In this document: piece by piece, positions 18,516 through 26,920 of the stretch
Position numbering within the stretch: the first letter of the stretch is position 1
How the letters are laid out: every line of letters starts with the position of its first letter
Notes under the pieces: generated by a model
The model's input: the letters and a program-made list of their open reading frames with translations, nothing else
The model's database searches: none
What the model was told of the DNA's origin: nothing
Position numbers and translations under genes: made by a program
DNA from: Sphingobacterium sp. ML3W
Lineage (GTDB): Bacteria; Bacteroidota; Bacteroidia; Sphingobacteriales; Sphingobacteriaceae
Length of the DNA stretch: 64,000 nucleotides
Reading direction: 5' to 3'
Assembly (NCBI RefSeq): GCF_029542085.1
Contig: NZ_CP107036.1
Span: forward strand, 1,736,001 to 1,800,000

Positions 18516-19082
18516 ATGGATGAACTGGTAGAACAGACGATTTCTAAAGTAAGCTTCAATAGCGAATTGCAGCAAATTAAAGAATTTTATAAATGCACGT
18601 TTGAATATTGCGATTTCCAAAATGCCGCATTGGTAGATCTGATCTTTACAGATTGTGAATTTAAATCCTGCAATTTATCCAACATTAAGCTCAAGGGTAC
18701 TCAATTGGATCACATCCTTTTTCAGGACTGTAAGATGTTGGGGATACAATTCAACGAATGCAGTTCATTCTCTTTCCATATAGAAGTGAAAAATAGCATG
18801 CTCGACTATGCTTCTTTTTTTGAACGAAATATGAAGAAATTCAAATTTGAACAGTGTTCATTACAGCATGTCGATTTTGAAAAAGCGAACCTTCAACAGG
18901 TAATCTTTAAAGATTGCGACTTTCTGCGTGCCCGATTTGAACAATGCAACCTGGAAGGTTGTGATTTTCGTACCTCCATGAATATCCAGCTGGATCCAGA
19001 AACAAATCGTATGAAAAAGAGCAAATTTGAATCAGAGCAATTACCCGGTTTGCTCGCCAAATATCAATTGCTGATCGACTGA
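18516..19082 (+). CDS. Pentapeptide-repeat protein, Qnr-like
   Basis: 188 residues made mostly of A(D/N)LxX-type pentapeptides with central F, L or I (for example CDFQN, CEFKS, CNLSN, CDFLR, CNLEG). These should form a right-handed quadrilateral beta-helix. The tail NIQLDPETNRMKKSKFE followed by LPGLLAKYQLLI resembles the ending of Qnr proteins, which act as DNA mimics protecting gyrase from quinolones. Its length is a little short of typical Qnr (about 215). An intact quinolone-protection function is possible but unproved. The gene is alone, after a promoter region at 18305-18515. Confidence 0.82.
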   Translation: MDELVEQTISKVSFNSELQQIKEFYKCTFEYCDFQNAALVDLIFTDCEFKSCNLSNIKLKGTQLDHILFQDCKMLGIQFNECSSFSFHIEVKNSMLDYASFFERNMKKFKFEQCSLQHVDFEKANLQQVIFKDCDFLRARFEQCNLEGCDFRTSMNIQLDPETNRMKKSKFESEQLPGLLAKYQLLID

Positions 19083-19291
19083 TAAGATTTTATATCATCA
19101 GGCTCCAGAAGAAATCTTTAGCAGGAAATTACGAAATAACGGATTTCAGGGATAAAAGAGCCTATTCTAAATCATCATATTTGCCTATCAATTTTAGGTA
19201 GATGAAAATATCATGCCCCTACAATAGCGAATATACCTTGCGCATATGAGCTCATGATAATTTCCTCACCAAAAAAAGCAAATTTATACAG

Positions 19292-20677
19292 ATGAAAAAA
19301 ACATTCTTATCATTCGCCGTATTAATGGCTGCCAGTACGGTATCTTTCGCGCAGGTCAATAAGGCATTTAAAATTAGTTATGCTATTGTATTCGCAAACA
19401 ACAGTGGCGGCACGGAGCAAGAAGGCCCTGTTTCCCTTTATGAAGCATATGTCAGCAACGACAAGATAAAAGTTATATCTTCGGCGGAGGGACAAGAGTC
19501 CATTTTTCTTGCGAAAAAGAATGAAGATAAATCAACGATCCTTTATCCCTCCCTATCGAAATACACCGTACACGAAGAGGACGCAACCTCCTTCTCCATA
19601 AAATTAGTTCCCGGTCAAACTAAAACCATTGCGGGTTATCCTTGCAAATTGGCACAGATTGAGCTCCCCAATATGGAAGATATCGAAGGTAATACCAACT
19701 TGTCCATCTGGTATAGCGAGAAGCTACCTGTTATCTATTGGGAAGGTTTTGATATCTTCAAAAAAATTCCAGGCGCTGTACTTCAGGTAACCACACCTCT
19801 TGGTGTAGATATTGTCGCACAAAGTGTCGCAAACAGTCAGTTAAATGACAATGACTTTATTGTTCCCGAAGACTATGATCAAGTGGAATCTATCTACGAA
19901 GAAAGCCAAGAAGGTGAGGAAAGCAATCAAATGGCCGAAAACCTTTACCTATTTGAAGACAGTACCTCAGGTCTTATGGGATTGCAAGATAATACGCAAC
20001 AAATCATCGTGCCTGCCCAATATCATTACATTACACCATTTGTAGGTGAAATCAGTGTGGTCCAGTTTAAAAATGAGAAATATGGTGCAATCAACCTTGC
20101 AGGAAAAGCAGTTATCCCCTTTCAATACGAATATTTAAGCTATGATGATAATTCGGGACAATTTCTATTCGGTCTAAAAGAAAAATATGGGATACTTGAC
20201 AAGGCAGGTAAAGTCCTTATTCCGGCAAATTACGATATGATCTCCTTTATCAATGGTGGTTACGCTGTTTTTCAACAAAATGAAAAATATGGCATTTTAA
20301 ATCAAGCAGGGAAAATCATTGTACCGGCTAGCTATAGTTTCATTTCCGAGAATAATGGCACACATTTTATTAGTGTCGAAAATGACAAATACAGTCTCGT
20401 TGATATTAAAACAAACAAAACATTGGCTCCAGCTTACGATTTTATTTCAATAACCGAAGAACCGAATCTTTTCCTTGCGAGTAAAGACGGCAAATACGGC
20501 TATTTAAATGGTCAGGGAAAAATTGCCATTCCTTTTATCTACAGCGGTGCAACAGCATTTAGCGATGGTGTAGCATCCGTCTCGAAAGAAGGCTCAGATG
20601 ACGTCATTCTAATCAATACAAAAGGTGAACAGGTCGAATTGGATGCAGCTGCTGAAGCGGTAGCCGAAGAAATCTAA
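19292..20677 (+). CDS. GLPGLI-like and WG-repeat secreted protein
   Basis: 461 residues with a signal peptide (MKKTFLSFAVLMAASTVSFAQ). Residues about 25-200 resemble the GLPGLI/DUF4412 type of Bacteroidota secreted proteins (KTIAGYPCKLAQIEL, WYSEKLPVIYWEGF). From about 215 to 440 there are roughly six WG-type repeats with a KYGxxNxxGKxxIPxxY pattern (KYGAINLAGKAVIPFQY, KYGILDKAGKVLIPANY, KYGILNQAGKIIVPASY); one is degenerate. The repeats likely form a beta-propeller or solenoid used for binding. The fusion of the two domains is the notable point. The role is unknown. Confidence 0.78.
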   Translation: MKKTFLSFAVLMAASTVSFAQVNKAFKISYAIVFANNSGGTEQEGPVSLYEAYVSNDKIKVISSAEGQESIFLAKKNEDKSTILYPSLSKYTVHEEDATSFSIKLVPGQTKTIAGYPCKLAQIELPNMEDIEGNTNLSIWYSEKLPVIYWEGFDIFKKIPGAVLQVTTPLGVDIVAQSVANSQLNDNDFIVPEDYDQVESIYEESQEGEESNQMAENLYLFEDSTSGLMGLQDNTQQIIVPAQYHYITPFVGEISVVQFKNEKYGAINLAGKAVIPFQYEYLSYDDNSGQFLFGLKEKYGILDKAGKVLIPANYDMISFINGGYAVFQQNEKYGILNQAGKIIVPASYSFISENNGTHFISVENDKYSLVDIKTNKTLAPAYDFISITEEPNLFLASKDGKYGYLNGQGKIAIPFIYSGATAFSDGVASVSKEGSDDVILINTKGEQVELDAAAEAVAEEI

Positions 20678-20704
20678 AGCATAACAGGCTATTCAAAAAA
20701 TAAT

Positions 20705-20734
20705 GGCTGGTAAAGATTACCAGCCCTATTTTTT
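20705..20734 (+). terminator. Rho-independent terminator
   Basis: GGCTGGTAA (20705-20713) pairs with TTACCAGCC (20717-20725), followed by CTATTTTTTTT. Confidence 0.9.
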
Positions 20735-20750
20735 TTATCTATTTACGCTA

Positions 20751-21635
20751 TTAATTCGCGCTTACCGTCTTCTTTTTGCCGAAAATTTTCTTACCTACTG
20801 TAAAAAGTAGCACCGCGATAATACCACCGCCCAAGCCGAACAAAAATTCCTTAGCCATAACTGGAAAATTAGGTAATGCATGGTGTAGAAAATCTATATA
20901 ATGCGAAAAGATACCACCCGAAACCAAAATCAAGGCAATCGTACCTACCACAGCCAATAATTTGATAATAAAAGGCAAAGCGCGAACCAGCAATCTGCCT
21001 AAACTGGCCAATGGTCCTTTTTCCTTCGCACTTTTAATCAACTTATATCCAGCATCATCCATCCTGACAATCAATGCTACAATGCCATAAACACCAACTG
21101 TAGCAAGTAAAGCAACCACACAAACAGTAATGATTTGCAAGGTCAGACTTTTATCAAGTACCGTTCCCAATGCAATAATCACGATTTCCACAGAAAGAAT
21201 AAAATCAGTCGTAATAGCTGCCTTGATTTTTGACTTTTCGGCCTCCGTATTATTCTCTTCGATAACCTCCTCAACATTGGGTTCACCAGTCTGATGTTTA
21301 CGGTGGAACAAATACTCAATAATCTTTTCAACCCCTTCAAAGGCCAGATAAAATCCACCCAAGATCAAGATATATTTGATGGCTATTGGAAAAAAGACAT
21401 TCAGTAGTAAAGCTATGGGAACGATAATCAGTTTATTCACTAAAGATCCCTTTGTAATGGCCCACAGAACGGGCAATTCCCTAGATGCTAAGAATCCGGT
21501 AGCTTTCTCCGCATTCACGGCCAAATCATCACCCAAAATTCCAGCTGTTTTTTTTGTTGCTATCTTACTAGCAACTGCAACATCATCCATTAAAGCCGCA
21601 ATATCATCTAATATTGCAAATATTCCTGAAGCCAT
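20751..21635 (-). CDS. DUF808 membrane protein (YedI-like)
   Basis: 294 residues. It opens with the family-typical ASGIFAILDDIAALMDDVA, followed by KTAGILGDDLAVNAEKATG. Several hydrophobic helices follow (about 75-100, 150-200, 220-245, 265-285). E. coli YedI belongs to this family; the function is not known. A charged loop at about 113-138 separates the membrane parts. The gene is convergent with the WG-repeat gene. Confidence 0.88.
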   Translation of the reverse strand: MASGIFAILDDIAALMDDVAVASKIATKKTAGILGDDLAVNAEKATGFLASRELPVLWAITKGSLVNKLIIVPIALLLNVFFPIAIKYILILGGFYLAFEGVEKIIEYLFHRKHQTGEPNVEEVIEENNTEAEKSKIKAAITTDFILSVEIVIIALGTVLDKSLTLQIITVCVVALLATVGVYGIVALIVRMDDAGYKLIKSAKEKGPLASLGRLLVRALPFIIKLLAVVGTIALILVSGGIFSHYIDFLHHALPNFPVMAKEFLFGLGGGIIAVLLFTVGKKIFGKKKTVSAN

Positions 21636-21767
21636 ATTTATTAAAAATTTGAACGTAAAAATATAAATTTAATTCAATTCCCAAATAAGTAATTTAATTG
21701 GATTACAATAATCGACTATAAACAGATTTATTTTAATTGTGTATTTTAGATTCAAATTATACCAAAT

Positions 21768-22325
21768 ATGAAAAAGTCACTTTCAGCTACGGATCAGGCA
21801 GCATTATACAAAGTGCTGAAGCAGCGGTTTGATACGAATATGAACAGACATCAGGATCTTGTATGGGAGCAGATACAACATAAACTGGAAGAAAACCCGA
21901 CCAAGATCTGGAGCCTACATCAAATGGAGCAGAGTGGTGGCGAACCTGATGTTATCGGAATAGATCCCGTTAATGCTGCTTATTTGTTTGTTGACTGTGC
22001 CGAGGAAACCCCAAAAGGAAGAAGGAGTTTGTGTTTCGACCAGTCCGCATTGGATTCCAGAAAGGAAAATAAACCGGTAGGCAGTGCCATGGAAACAGCT
22101 AAACAGATGGGAGTCGAATTGCTAACGGAAGAACAATATCGACAGTTACAAACGCTGGGGCAATTTGACCTGAAAACATCAAGCTGGATACAGACACCGT
22201 CCGATATCCGTAAACTCGGAGGCGCCCTATTCTGTGACCGCCGTTATGATCATGTTTTCACCTACCACAATGGCGCTATCTCCTACTATGCCGCGCGTGG
22301 CTTTCGAGCAGTATTATACGTTTAA
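21768..22325 (+). CDS. DUF4256 domain-containing protein
   Basis: 185 residues, full length for DUF4256, a small cytoplasmic family of unknown function. Features I rely on are the KQRFDTNMNRHQDLVW opening (residues 18-33), the MEQSGGEPDVIG segment and the end HNGAISYYAARGFRAVL. No signal peptide or membrane segment is present. A short gap of 44 nt leads to the next gene, so the two may be co-transcribed. Confidence 0.85.
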   Translation: MKKSLSATDQAALYKVLKQRFDTNMNRHQDLVWEQIQHKLEENPTKIWSLHQMEQSGGEPDVIGIDPVNAAYLFVDCAEETPKGRRSLCFDQSALDSRKENKPVGSAMETAKQMGVELLTEEQYRQLQTLGQFDLKTSSWIQTPSDIRKLGGALFCDRRYDHVFTYHNGAISYYAARGFRAVLYV

Positions 22326-22369
22326 CCAAAAAGGAATAACAAGCTAACTTAAAATAGATTACATCAAAA

Positions 22370-23230
22370 ATGAAACAGTCTATCATCTTATGGCTTAGCC
22401 TCATCTGCATCTTGTTTTCGCGATCAGTATTCGCGCAAGCCCCCTTTCCCGCGTTTCTCCAGGGCACCTGGAAAGTAGCCGATAAAGAACGCTATGAACA
22501 CTGGGATCGCATGAGCGACGGTGAATTAAAGGGTGTTTCTTACAGCATTAAAAATGACCAAAAAATCGTCAGTGAGTATCTGAAAATCAAAAAACTCGGC
22601 GACAAAGTTATTTACACCGCTTTGGTAATCGGTCAAAATAATGGAAGAGAAATAGACTTTGAATTGACTTTTAAGGATAGCACCTATTCGTTTATCAATG
22701 AGCACCACGATTTTCCCAACCGAATACGTTATAAACAGCTTGCCGGAGACCGTATTCATATTTCAGTTGAAGGGAAATCCGGAAAAGCACATGCTTTTTA
22801 TGTCCACAATATAAAAAATGACAGTCTGAGTGAAAACCCCAATTATGATCGCGACTTAGCTGCCAAGTTGGGCGCTGACGACTATGGTATGAAAAGTTAT
22901 ATTTTCGTGCTGTTAAAAACTGGCCAAAATAAAACCACAGATAAACAACTGATCAGCGAAAGCTTTAAAGGACATATGGAAAATATTGGCCGTTTGGTCA
23001 AGAATGGGCAGTTGATTGTAGCTGGCCCATTTGGAAAAAATGACAGTGGATTTCGAGGTCTTTTTATCCTCAATAAGGTTGCAACAATTGAACAGGCCAA
23101 AGAAATACTTCAAACAGATCCAGCAATTAAAAATGGTCTTTTGGAACCCTTATACTATTCTTGGTACGGCTCAGCAGCATTATCCGAATACCTACCTTTT
23201 TCTGAAAAAATATGGAAAAAAGAACATTGA
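22370..23230 (+). CDS. Secreted DUF6265-YCII fusion protein
   Basis: 286 residues with a signal peptide (ILWLSLICILFSRSVFAQ). Residues about 25-145 resemble the lipocalin-like DUF6265 domain (FLQGTWKV, WDRMSDGELKG, FELTFKDSTYSF, NEHHDFPNRIRY). Residues about 180-280 resemble a YCII-related dimeric alpha-beta barrel (GHMENIGRLVKNGQLIVAGPF, EQAKEILQTDPAIKNGLLE). YCII domains are usually cytoplasmic, so its export here is unusual. Its function is unknown; the catalytic His/Asp pair of YCII may be represented by H205 and D257 or so (positions approximate). Confidence 0.78.
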   Translation: MKQSIILWLSLICILFSRSVFAQAPFPAFLQGTWKVADKERYEHWDRMSDGELKGVSYSIKNDQKIVSEYLKIKKLGDKVIYTALVIGQNNGREIDFELTFKDSTYSFINEHHDFPNRIRYKQLAGDRIHISVEGKSGKAHAFYVHNIKNDSLSENPNYDRDLAAKLGADDYGMKSYIFVLLKTGQNKTTDKQLISESFKGHMENIGRLVKNGQLIVAGPFGKNDSGFRGLFILNKVATIEQAKEILQTDPAIKNGLLEPLYYSWYGSAALSEYLPFSEKIWKKEH

Positions 23231-23351
23231 TTTACTACCATTCATAAGATTTGGGATCCATTGGGAAGAATCTATTTTTTTCACTCCAGCATTCCCTAAT
23301 GACAAGCTGTTGTCAGCTGTCAAATCTATTTTTGAGAAAAATATAAAACGC

Positions 23352-23810
23352 ATGGAAAATAGATCTATACCTTCTTTCAATATTATTGGAATTGCTATAC
23401 GTACAAGCAATCAGAACAATCAAGCCGCCAAAGATATTCGTGAACTATGGGCCCGGTTTTTCGAAAATGATATCATGAACCGGATTCCAAATAAAGTATC
23501 CAATGAGCTCTATTGTGTTTACACAGAATACGAAAGGGATCACACCTTGCCCTACACAACTTTATTAGGTTGTAAGGTTGCTCATCTTGATGATCTCCCG
23601 GAAGATATGGATGGCATACGCATCGAAGAAAGTCTGTATCACCATGTTGAGGCTGAAGGAAACCTGGCGGCAGGTATTGTTTACGATGCCTGGTTAAACA
23701 TCTGGGAAGCCGATCTTCCAAGAGCATTTTCAGCAGATTTTGAAATATACGGTGAGAAAGCACAAAACCCAGAGCAGGCAAAGGTTGATATTTTCATTGC
23801 ACTCCAATAG
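23352..23810 (+). CDS. GyrI-like effector-binding domain protein
   Basis: About 152 residues resembling a stand-alone GyrI/AraC effector-binding domain: RSIPSFNIIGIAIRT opening, LWARFFENDIMNRIP, CVYTEYERDHTLPYTTLLGC and the ending with YGEKAQNPEQAKVDIFIAL. Such domains bind hydrophobic small molecules. I start at 23352 because the longer frame (from 23031) overlaps the preceding gene and its extra residues do not belong to the family. A TATTTTTG element at 23327-23334 could be its -7 box. Confidence 0.82.
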   Translation: MENRSIPSFNIIGIAIRTSNQNNQAAKDIRELWARFFENDIMNRIPNKVSNELYCVYTEYERDHTLPYTTLLGCKVAHLDDLPEDMDGIRIEESLYHHVEAEGNLAAGIVYDAWLNIWEADLPRAFSADFEIYGEKAQNPEQAKVDIFIALQ

Positions 23811-23832
23811 CCAAAGATTTCGTTACATCATT

Positions 23833-23866
23833 CAGGGCAAAAACAGTCAAGCCTGTTAAAGCCCTG
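23833..23866 (+). terminator. Likely terminator hairpin
   Basis: CAGGGC (23833-23838) pairs with GCCCTG (23861-23866), with an inner AACAG/CTGTT stem, followed by ACAACTTTTATTT. The T-tract is weak. Confidence 0.55.
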
Positions 23867-23976
23867 ACAACTTTTATTTACTTTCTAGTGAATGTAACAA
23901 AACGTATGTCAGACCTCTCTTGCATTTATTTTAGCCAAAATATCTTTTACCTTTGTGCCGATTTAATTAAACTAAA

Positions 23977-25263
23977 ATGCAGGACACCACAGCCCACCGT
24001 AAGAAAATCGTACGATACAGCTACATAAAATTAATCGGAAGTTCAGTTTTCGTAAGCCTGCTATGTTGCCTGCTCGCTTACAGCCTGAAACATATTACCG
24101 GATATGTACAGGAAAAAATAGCTGAAGGCGTTTTAAACTGGGATCCTAGACTATTTATCCTATTACCAAGTGTAGGAATTACAGCGATATATTTTCTACG
24201 AAAGTATGCTTTTCAAAACCGGAAAAACAAAGGAATCAAGGAGATTTACACAACGCTGGAAACACGAAAGGATCATTTGCCTTTTTTCAAAATACCATCC
24301 CACTATATCAACGGCTTTTTGACCGTTATTTTTGGCGGATCAACTGGTATTGAAGTTTCTACTGTAGTAGCCACAGCCACTGTAGGAAACCAGGCCTATA
24401 AGCGTCTTCACCCTGCTTGGGCCTATAAAACAGAACTGATCTGCGCGGGCGTTATTGCCGGTGTAACACTATTGTTTGGCAGTGCGCTTGGTGGCTTGTT
24501 ATTTGCCTTTGAAGTCATCGCCAGAAAATACAACAAAACACTATTGATCAGTGGCATCAGTTCCATGTTGGTCGCCTCGCTATTCGTACACTATATGGAT
24601 GACAGTCCTTTGTTCAACTTTGCAGCGAAGCAATGGCAATGGCAGGCCGTCCCTTTTATCGTCTTACTAGGCCTAATCGCTGGTCTATTAGCCTTGTATT
24701 TCACTAAAATTGTGATCTATGCAAAATCTTTCTTTGCCGGAATAAAGAATAATTTTATCCGGGTCAATTTGGGAGCCATTACAGTGGGAATCTTGATCTT
24801 CTTTTTGCCAGCCCTATATGGCGACAGCTATCACGGTCTCGGAGAAATCCTGGAAAGTAGTTTACATGGATCTATCAATTGGCTCTACTTTCTTCCGTTA
24901 CTGCTATTAGTCCTATTAAAACCGCTTGCAGCAGCACTTACCCTAGGGGCTAGTGGTGATGGAGGTGTCTTCGCCCCCAGTATTGTAACAGGCGCACTTT
25001 TAGGTGTATTTTTTGCGCAACTGTGCAATCACTATCTGGGCACCCATCTTATTGTCATTAATTTTGCACTATTTGGAGCCGCAGCGATGCTTTCTGCTGC
25101 CATCCATGCACCATTTACTGCGATTTTCATTATTGCCAGCATCGTCCCTTCAGGTTATCTACTATTTGCACCCTTATTAGTGGTAAGTGTCATCGCCAAA
25201 ATACTTTCCAAAAGGATCTATCCTTATAATGTATATACCTACAAGGAAGTCGCCCATAACTAA
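23977..25263 (+). CDS. Divergent ClC-family chloride channel/transporter
   Basis: 428 residues with about ten to twelve membrane helices and the ClC signature near the C-terminal half, GASGDGGVFAPSIVTGALLG (about residue 325). The other family motifs are changed. Where ClC proteins have GSGIP, this has NKGIKE (about 84). Where they have GREGP with the gating glutamate, this has GGSTGIEVST (about 119). The internal proton-transfer glutamate region reads FAFEVIAR (about 176). It lacks CBS domains. A TACCTTTG box at 23948-23955 is a likely -7 element. Whether it is a channel or exchanger, and for which anion, cannot be said. Confidence 0.85.
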   Translation: MQDTTAHRKKIVRYSYIKLIGSSVFVSLLCCLLAYSLKHITGYVQEKIAEGVLNWDPRLFILLPSVGITAIYFLRKYAFQNRKNKGIKEIYTTLETRKDHLPFFKIPSHYINGFLTVIFGGSTGIEVSTVVATATVGNQAYKRLHPAWAYKTELICAGVIAGVTLLFGSALGGLLFAFEVIARKYNKTLLISGISSMLVASLFVHYMDDSPLFNFAAKQWQWQAVPFIVLLGLIAGLLALYFTKIVIYAKSFFAGIKNNFIRVNLGAITVGILIFFLPALYGDSYHGLGEILESSLHGSINWLYFLPLLLLVLLKPLAAALTLGASGDGGVFAPSIVTGALLGVFFAQLCNHYLGTHLIVINFALFGAAAMLSAAIHAPFTAIFIIASIVPSGYLLFAPLLVVSVIAKILSKRIYPYNVYTYKEVAHN

Positions 25264-25320
25264 CAGCCAGCATTGACTTCAAGGGGTCTGTCTCCAAATT
25301 GAAAATACTAACAGACAAGA

Positions 25321-25362
25321 AAAAGGATCAAAATTCATTAAGAATTTGATCCTTTTATTTAA
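25321..25362. terminator. Bidirectional terminator
   Basis: AAAAGGATCAAA(A)TTC pairs with GAATTTGATCCTTTT (25342-25356) between the convergent ClC and rtcB genes, with A- and T-tracts on both sides. Confidence 0.85.
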
Positions 25363-25385
25363 TTTAATAAAGCTTCAAAATACCC

Positions 25386-26807
25386 CTAATCTTCGCGGCT
25401 ACCATCATCAGCCATACGGACAATTTTTGGTGAGAACTTTGCGACGACGTCCACCAACTCCTCTTGCGAGGCCATGACGGTATGGATGTCTTTGTAGGCC
25501 ATGGGTGCTTCATCCATCCCGGCTCCCAAAAGTGTAATCCCCCGATCAGCAAGCATATCTTTCAACTCAGCAGCGGAAAGCGTCTTGATTGCTTGTGTAC
25601 GGCTCATCAATCGTCCTGCACCATGAGATGCCGATTGGATAGCAGCCATCTCCCCTTTTCCGCGCACCAGAAATCCAGGAGTAGCCATGGAACCCGGGAT
25701 AATTCCCATTACGCCTTTTGCCGCAGGAGTAGCTCCTTTTCGGTGTACCACAACCTCCCGGTCATTCCAGGTCTCTTTCCATGCAAAATTATGATGGTTT
25801 TCAATTTTGGCTAGTAACTCCGCCCCCAAAGCATCTTTGATCTTGTCATGAATAACTTCATGGCAGGCCGAAGCATAATCACCAGCCAGATTCATTGCCA
25901 ACCAATATTCTTGTCCTTCCATTGTATTTAAATCCAGATAAGCCAGATTTTGAGCTTGATAGGGTAACTTACATAAAGTCTTCGCCAATTTGGTGTAATG
26001 AGCAGCCACAGTTGCGCCTAGACCCCGGGATCCCGAATGTGTCAACAAACCCAGGTAAAGTCCTTTCTCAATGTTCAGCACCTCGTCCTTTTCAACAAAC
26101 TCCACAATCCCAAATTCCACAAAGTGATTCCCTCCACCGGAAGAACCTAACTGTGTCCATGCCTTATCTTTTAAGGATTTAAGCAGATCATTTTCTGCAA
26201 ACAATTTATTGTCCAGGACGGCATGATCCACACGTTCATGCTTCAGATAGCCATTTCCGGCACCAAATCGCGTATGTTTCAGAATAGTCTCTTTTAATGT
26301 CGCCGCATCTGTATCCAATAAGGATGCTGGCAGATCAAAGATGGACAAAGCCATTCGGCAACCAATATCAACGCCAACTCCGTAAGGAATTACAGCATTA
26401 TCAGTGGCCAATACACCGCCGATCGGCAGTCCGTACCCTTGATGGGCATCGGGCATCAAAGCGCCAGCAACAGTAACCGGCAGCTTCATGGCTACTTTCA
26501 TCTGTTCTTTAGCTCCTGCTTCTATTCCGGACGCGCCATAAATCGTATACTCCACAGGATCTTCATTCAAAGCAATTAATGTGGCATCAACAACATCCTG
26601 TCCTAATATGGCCTCTGCCAACACACTGAAAATAGTATCTTCAGTATACGCTGTTGGATTTTCCAGCACAGATTTAAATTTGGCTAACATTTCTGCTCGC
26701 GTAAAACCATGTCGCTTGCTGTTGATTTTCAACGCAGCACCCAATGTATGGTTCTCTTTATATCCTAATGCAATCAGATCATTGCCATTAATTCTTTTAT
26801 TTTCCAT
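25386..26807 (-). CDS. rtcB: RtcB-family RNA ligase
   Basis: About 473 residues. RtcB joins RNA ends with 2',3'-cyclic phosphate or 3'-phosphate to 5'-OH ends through a GMP-linked histidine. Family motifs in order: MPDAHQGYGLPIGGV, YGVGVDIGCRM (metal Cys), SSGGGNHFVEF, THSGSRGLG, VHRKGATPA, IPGSMATPGFLVRG, and SASHGAGRLMSR with the guanylylated His. All appear intact. Starts at 26813 or 26807 are both possible; the longer frame from 26846 runs through a hairpin and is rejected. It lies downstream of the slipin gene in the same direction, and the pair is preceded by tRNA-like RNA elements. No RtcA, RtcR or archease gene is adjacent. Confidence 0.93.
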   Translation of the reverse strand: MENKRINGNDLIALGYKENHTLGAALKINSKRHGFTRAEMLAKFKSVLENPTAYTEDTIFSVLAEAILGQDVVDATLIALNEDPVEYTIYGASGIEAGAKEQMKVAMKLPVTVAGALMPDAHQGYGLPIGGVLATDNAVIPYGVGVDIGCRMALSIFDLPASLLDTDAATLKETILKHTRFGAGNGYLKHERVDHAVLDNKLFAENDLLKSLKDKAWTQLGSSGGGNHFVEFGIVEFVEKDEVLNIEKGLYLGLLTHSGSRGLGATVAAHYTKLAKTLCKLPYQAQNLAYLDLNTMEGQEYWLAMNLAGDYASACHEVIHDKIKDALGAELLAKIENHHNFAWKETWNDREVVVHRKGATPAAKGVMGIIPGSMATPGFLVRGKGEMAAIQSASHGAGRLMSRTQAIKTLSAAELKDMLADRGITLLGAGMDEAPMAYKDIHTVMASQEELVDVVAKFSPKIVRMADDGSRED

Positions 26808-26827
26808 TTTCATCTTTTTTAACAAGG

Positions 26828-26881
26828 GGGATCTTTCCAATCCCAAGCAGGTAGCAATACCTCTTTACAATTGCTACCCGC
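26828..26881 (-). other. Two strong hairpins between slipin and rtcB
   Basis: On the minus strand, GCGGGTAGCAAT pairs with ATTGCTACCTGC (26881-26870 with 26858-26847, one G-U) around an 11-nt loop. Next, GGGAT pairs with ATCCC (26844-26828) around a 7-nt loop. No T-run follows, so these are not ordinary terminators. They may be a processing site, a translation control element for rtcB or a further small RNA module. Confidence 0.65.
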
Positions 26882-26920
26882 ACCTCTTTTATCCTCAATT
26901 TTATTAACTTACCTTTGTTG

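Noticed and set aside
23031..23351. N-terminal extension of the GyrI-like gene
   Set aside because: It overlaps the preceding gene in another frame and the extra 107 residues do not fit the family.
26813..26846. Extended start of rtcB
   Set aside because: The extra codons run through a hairpin and do not resemble RtcB N-termini.
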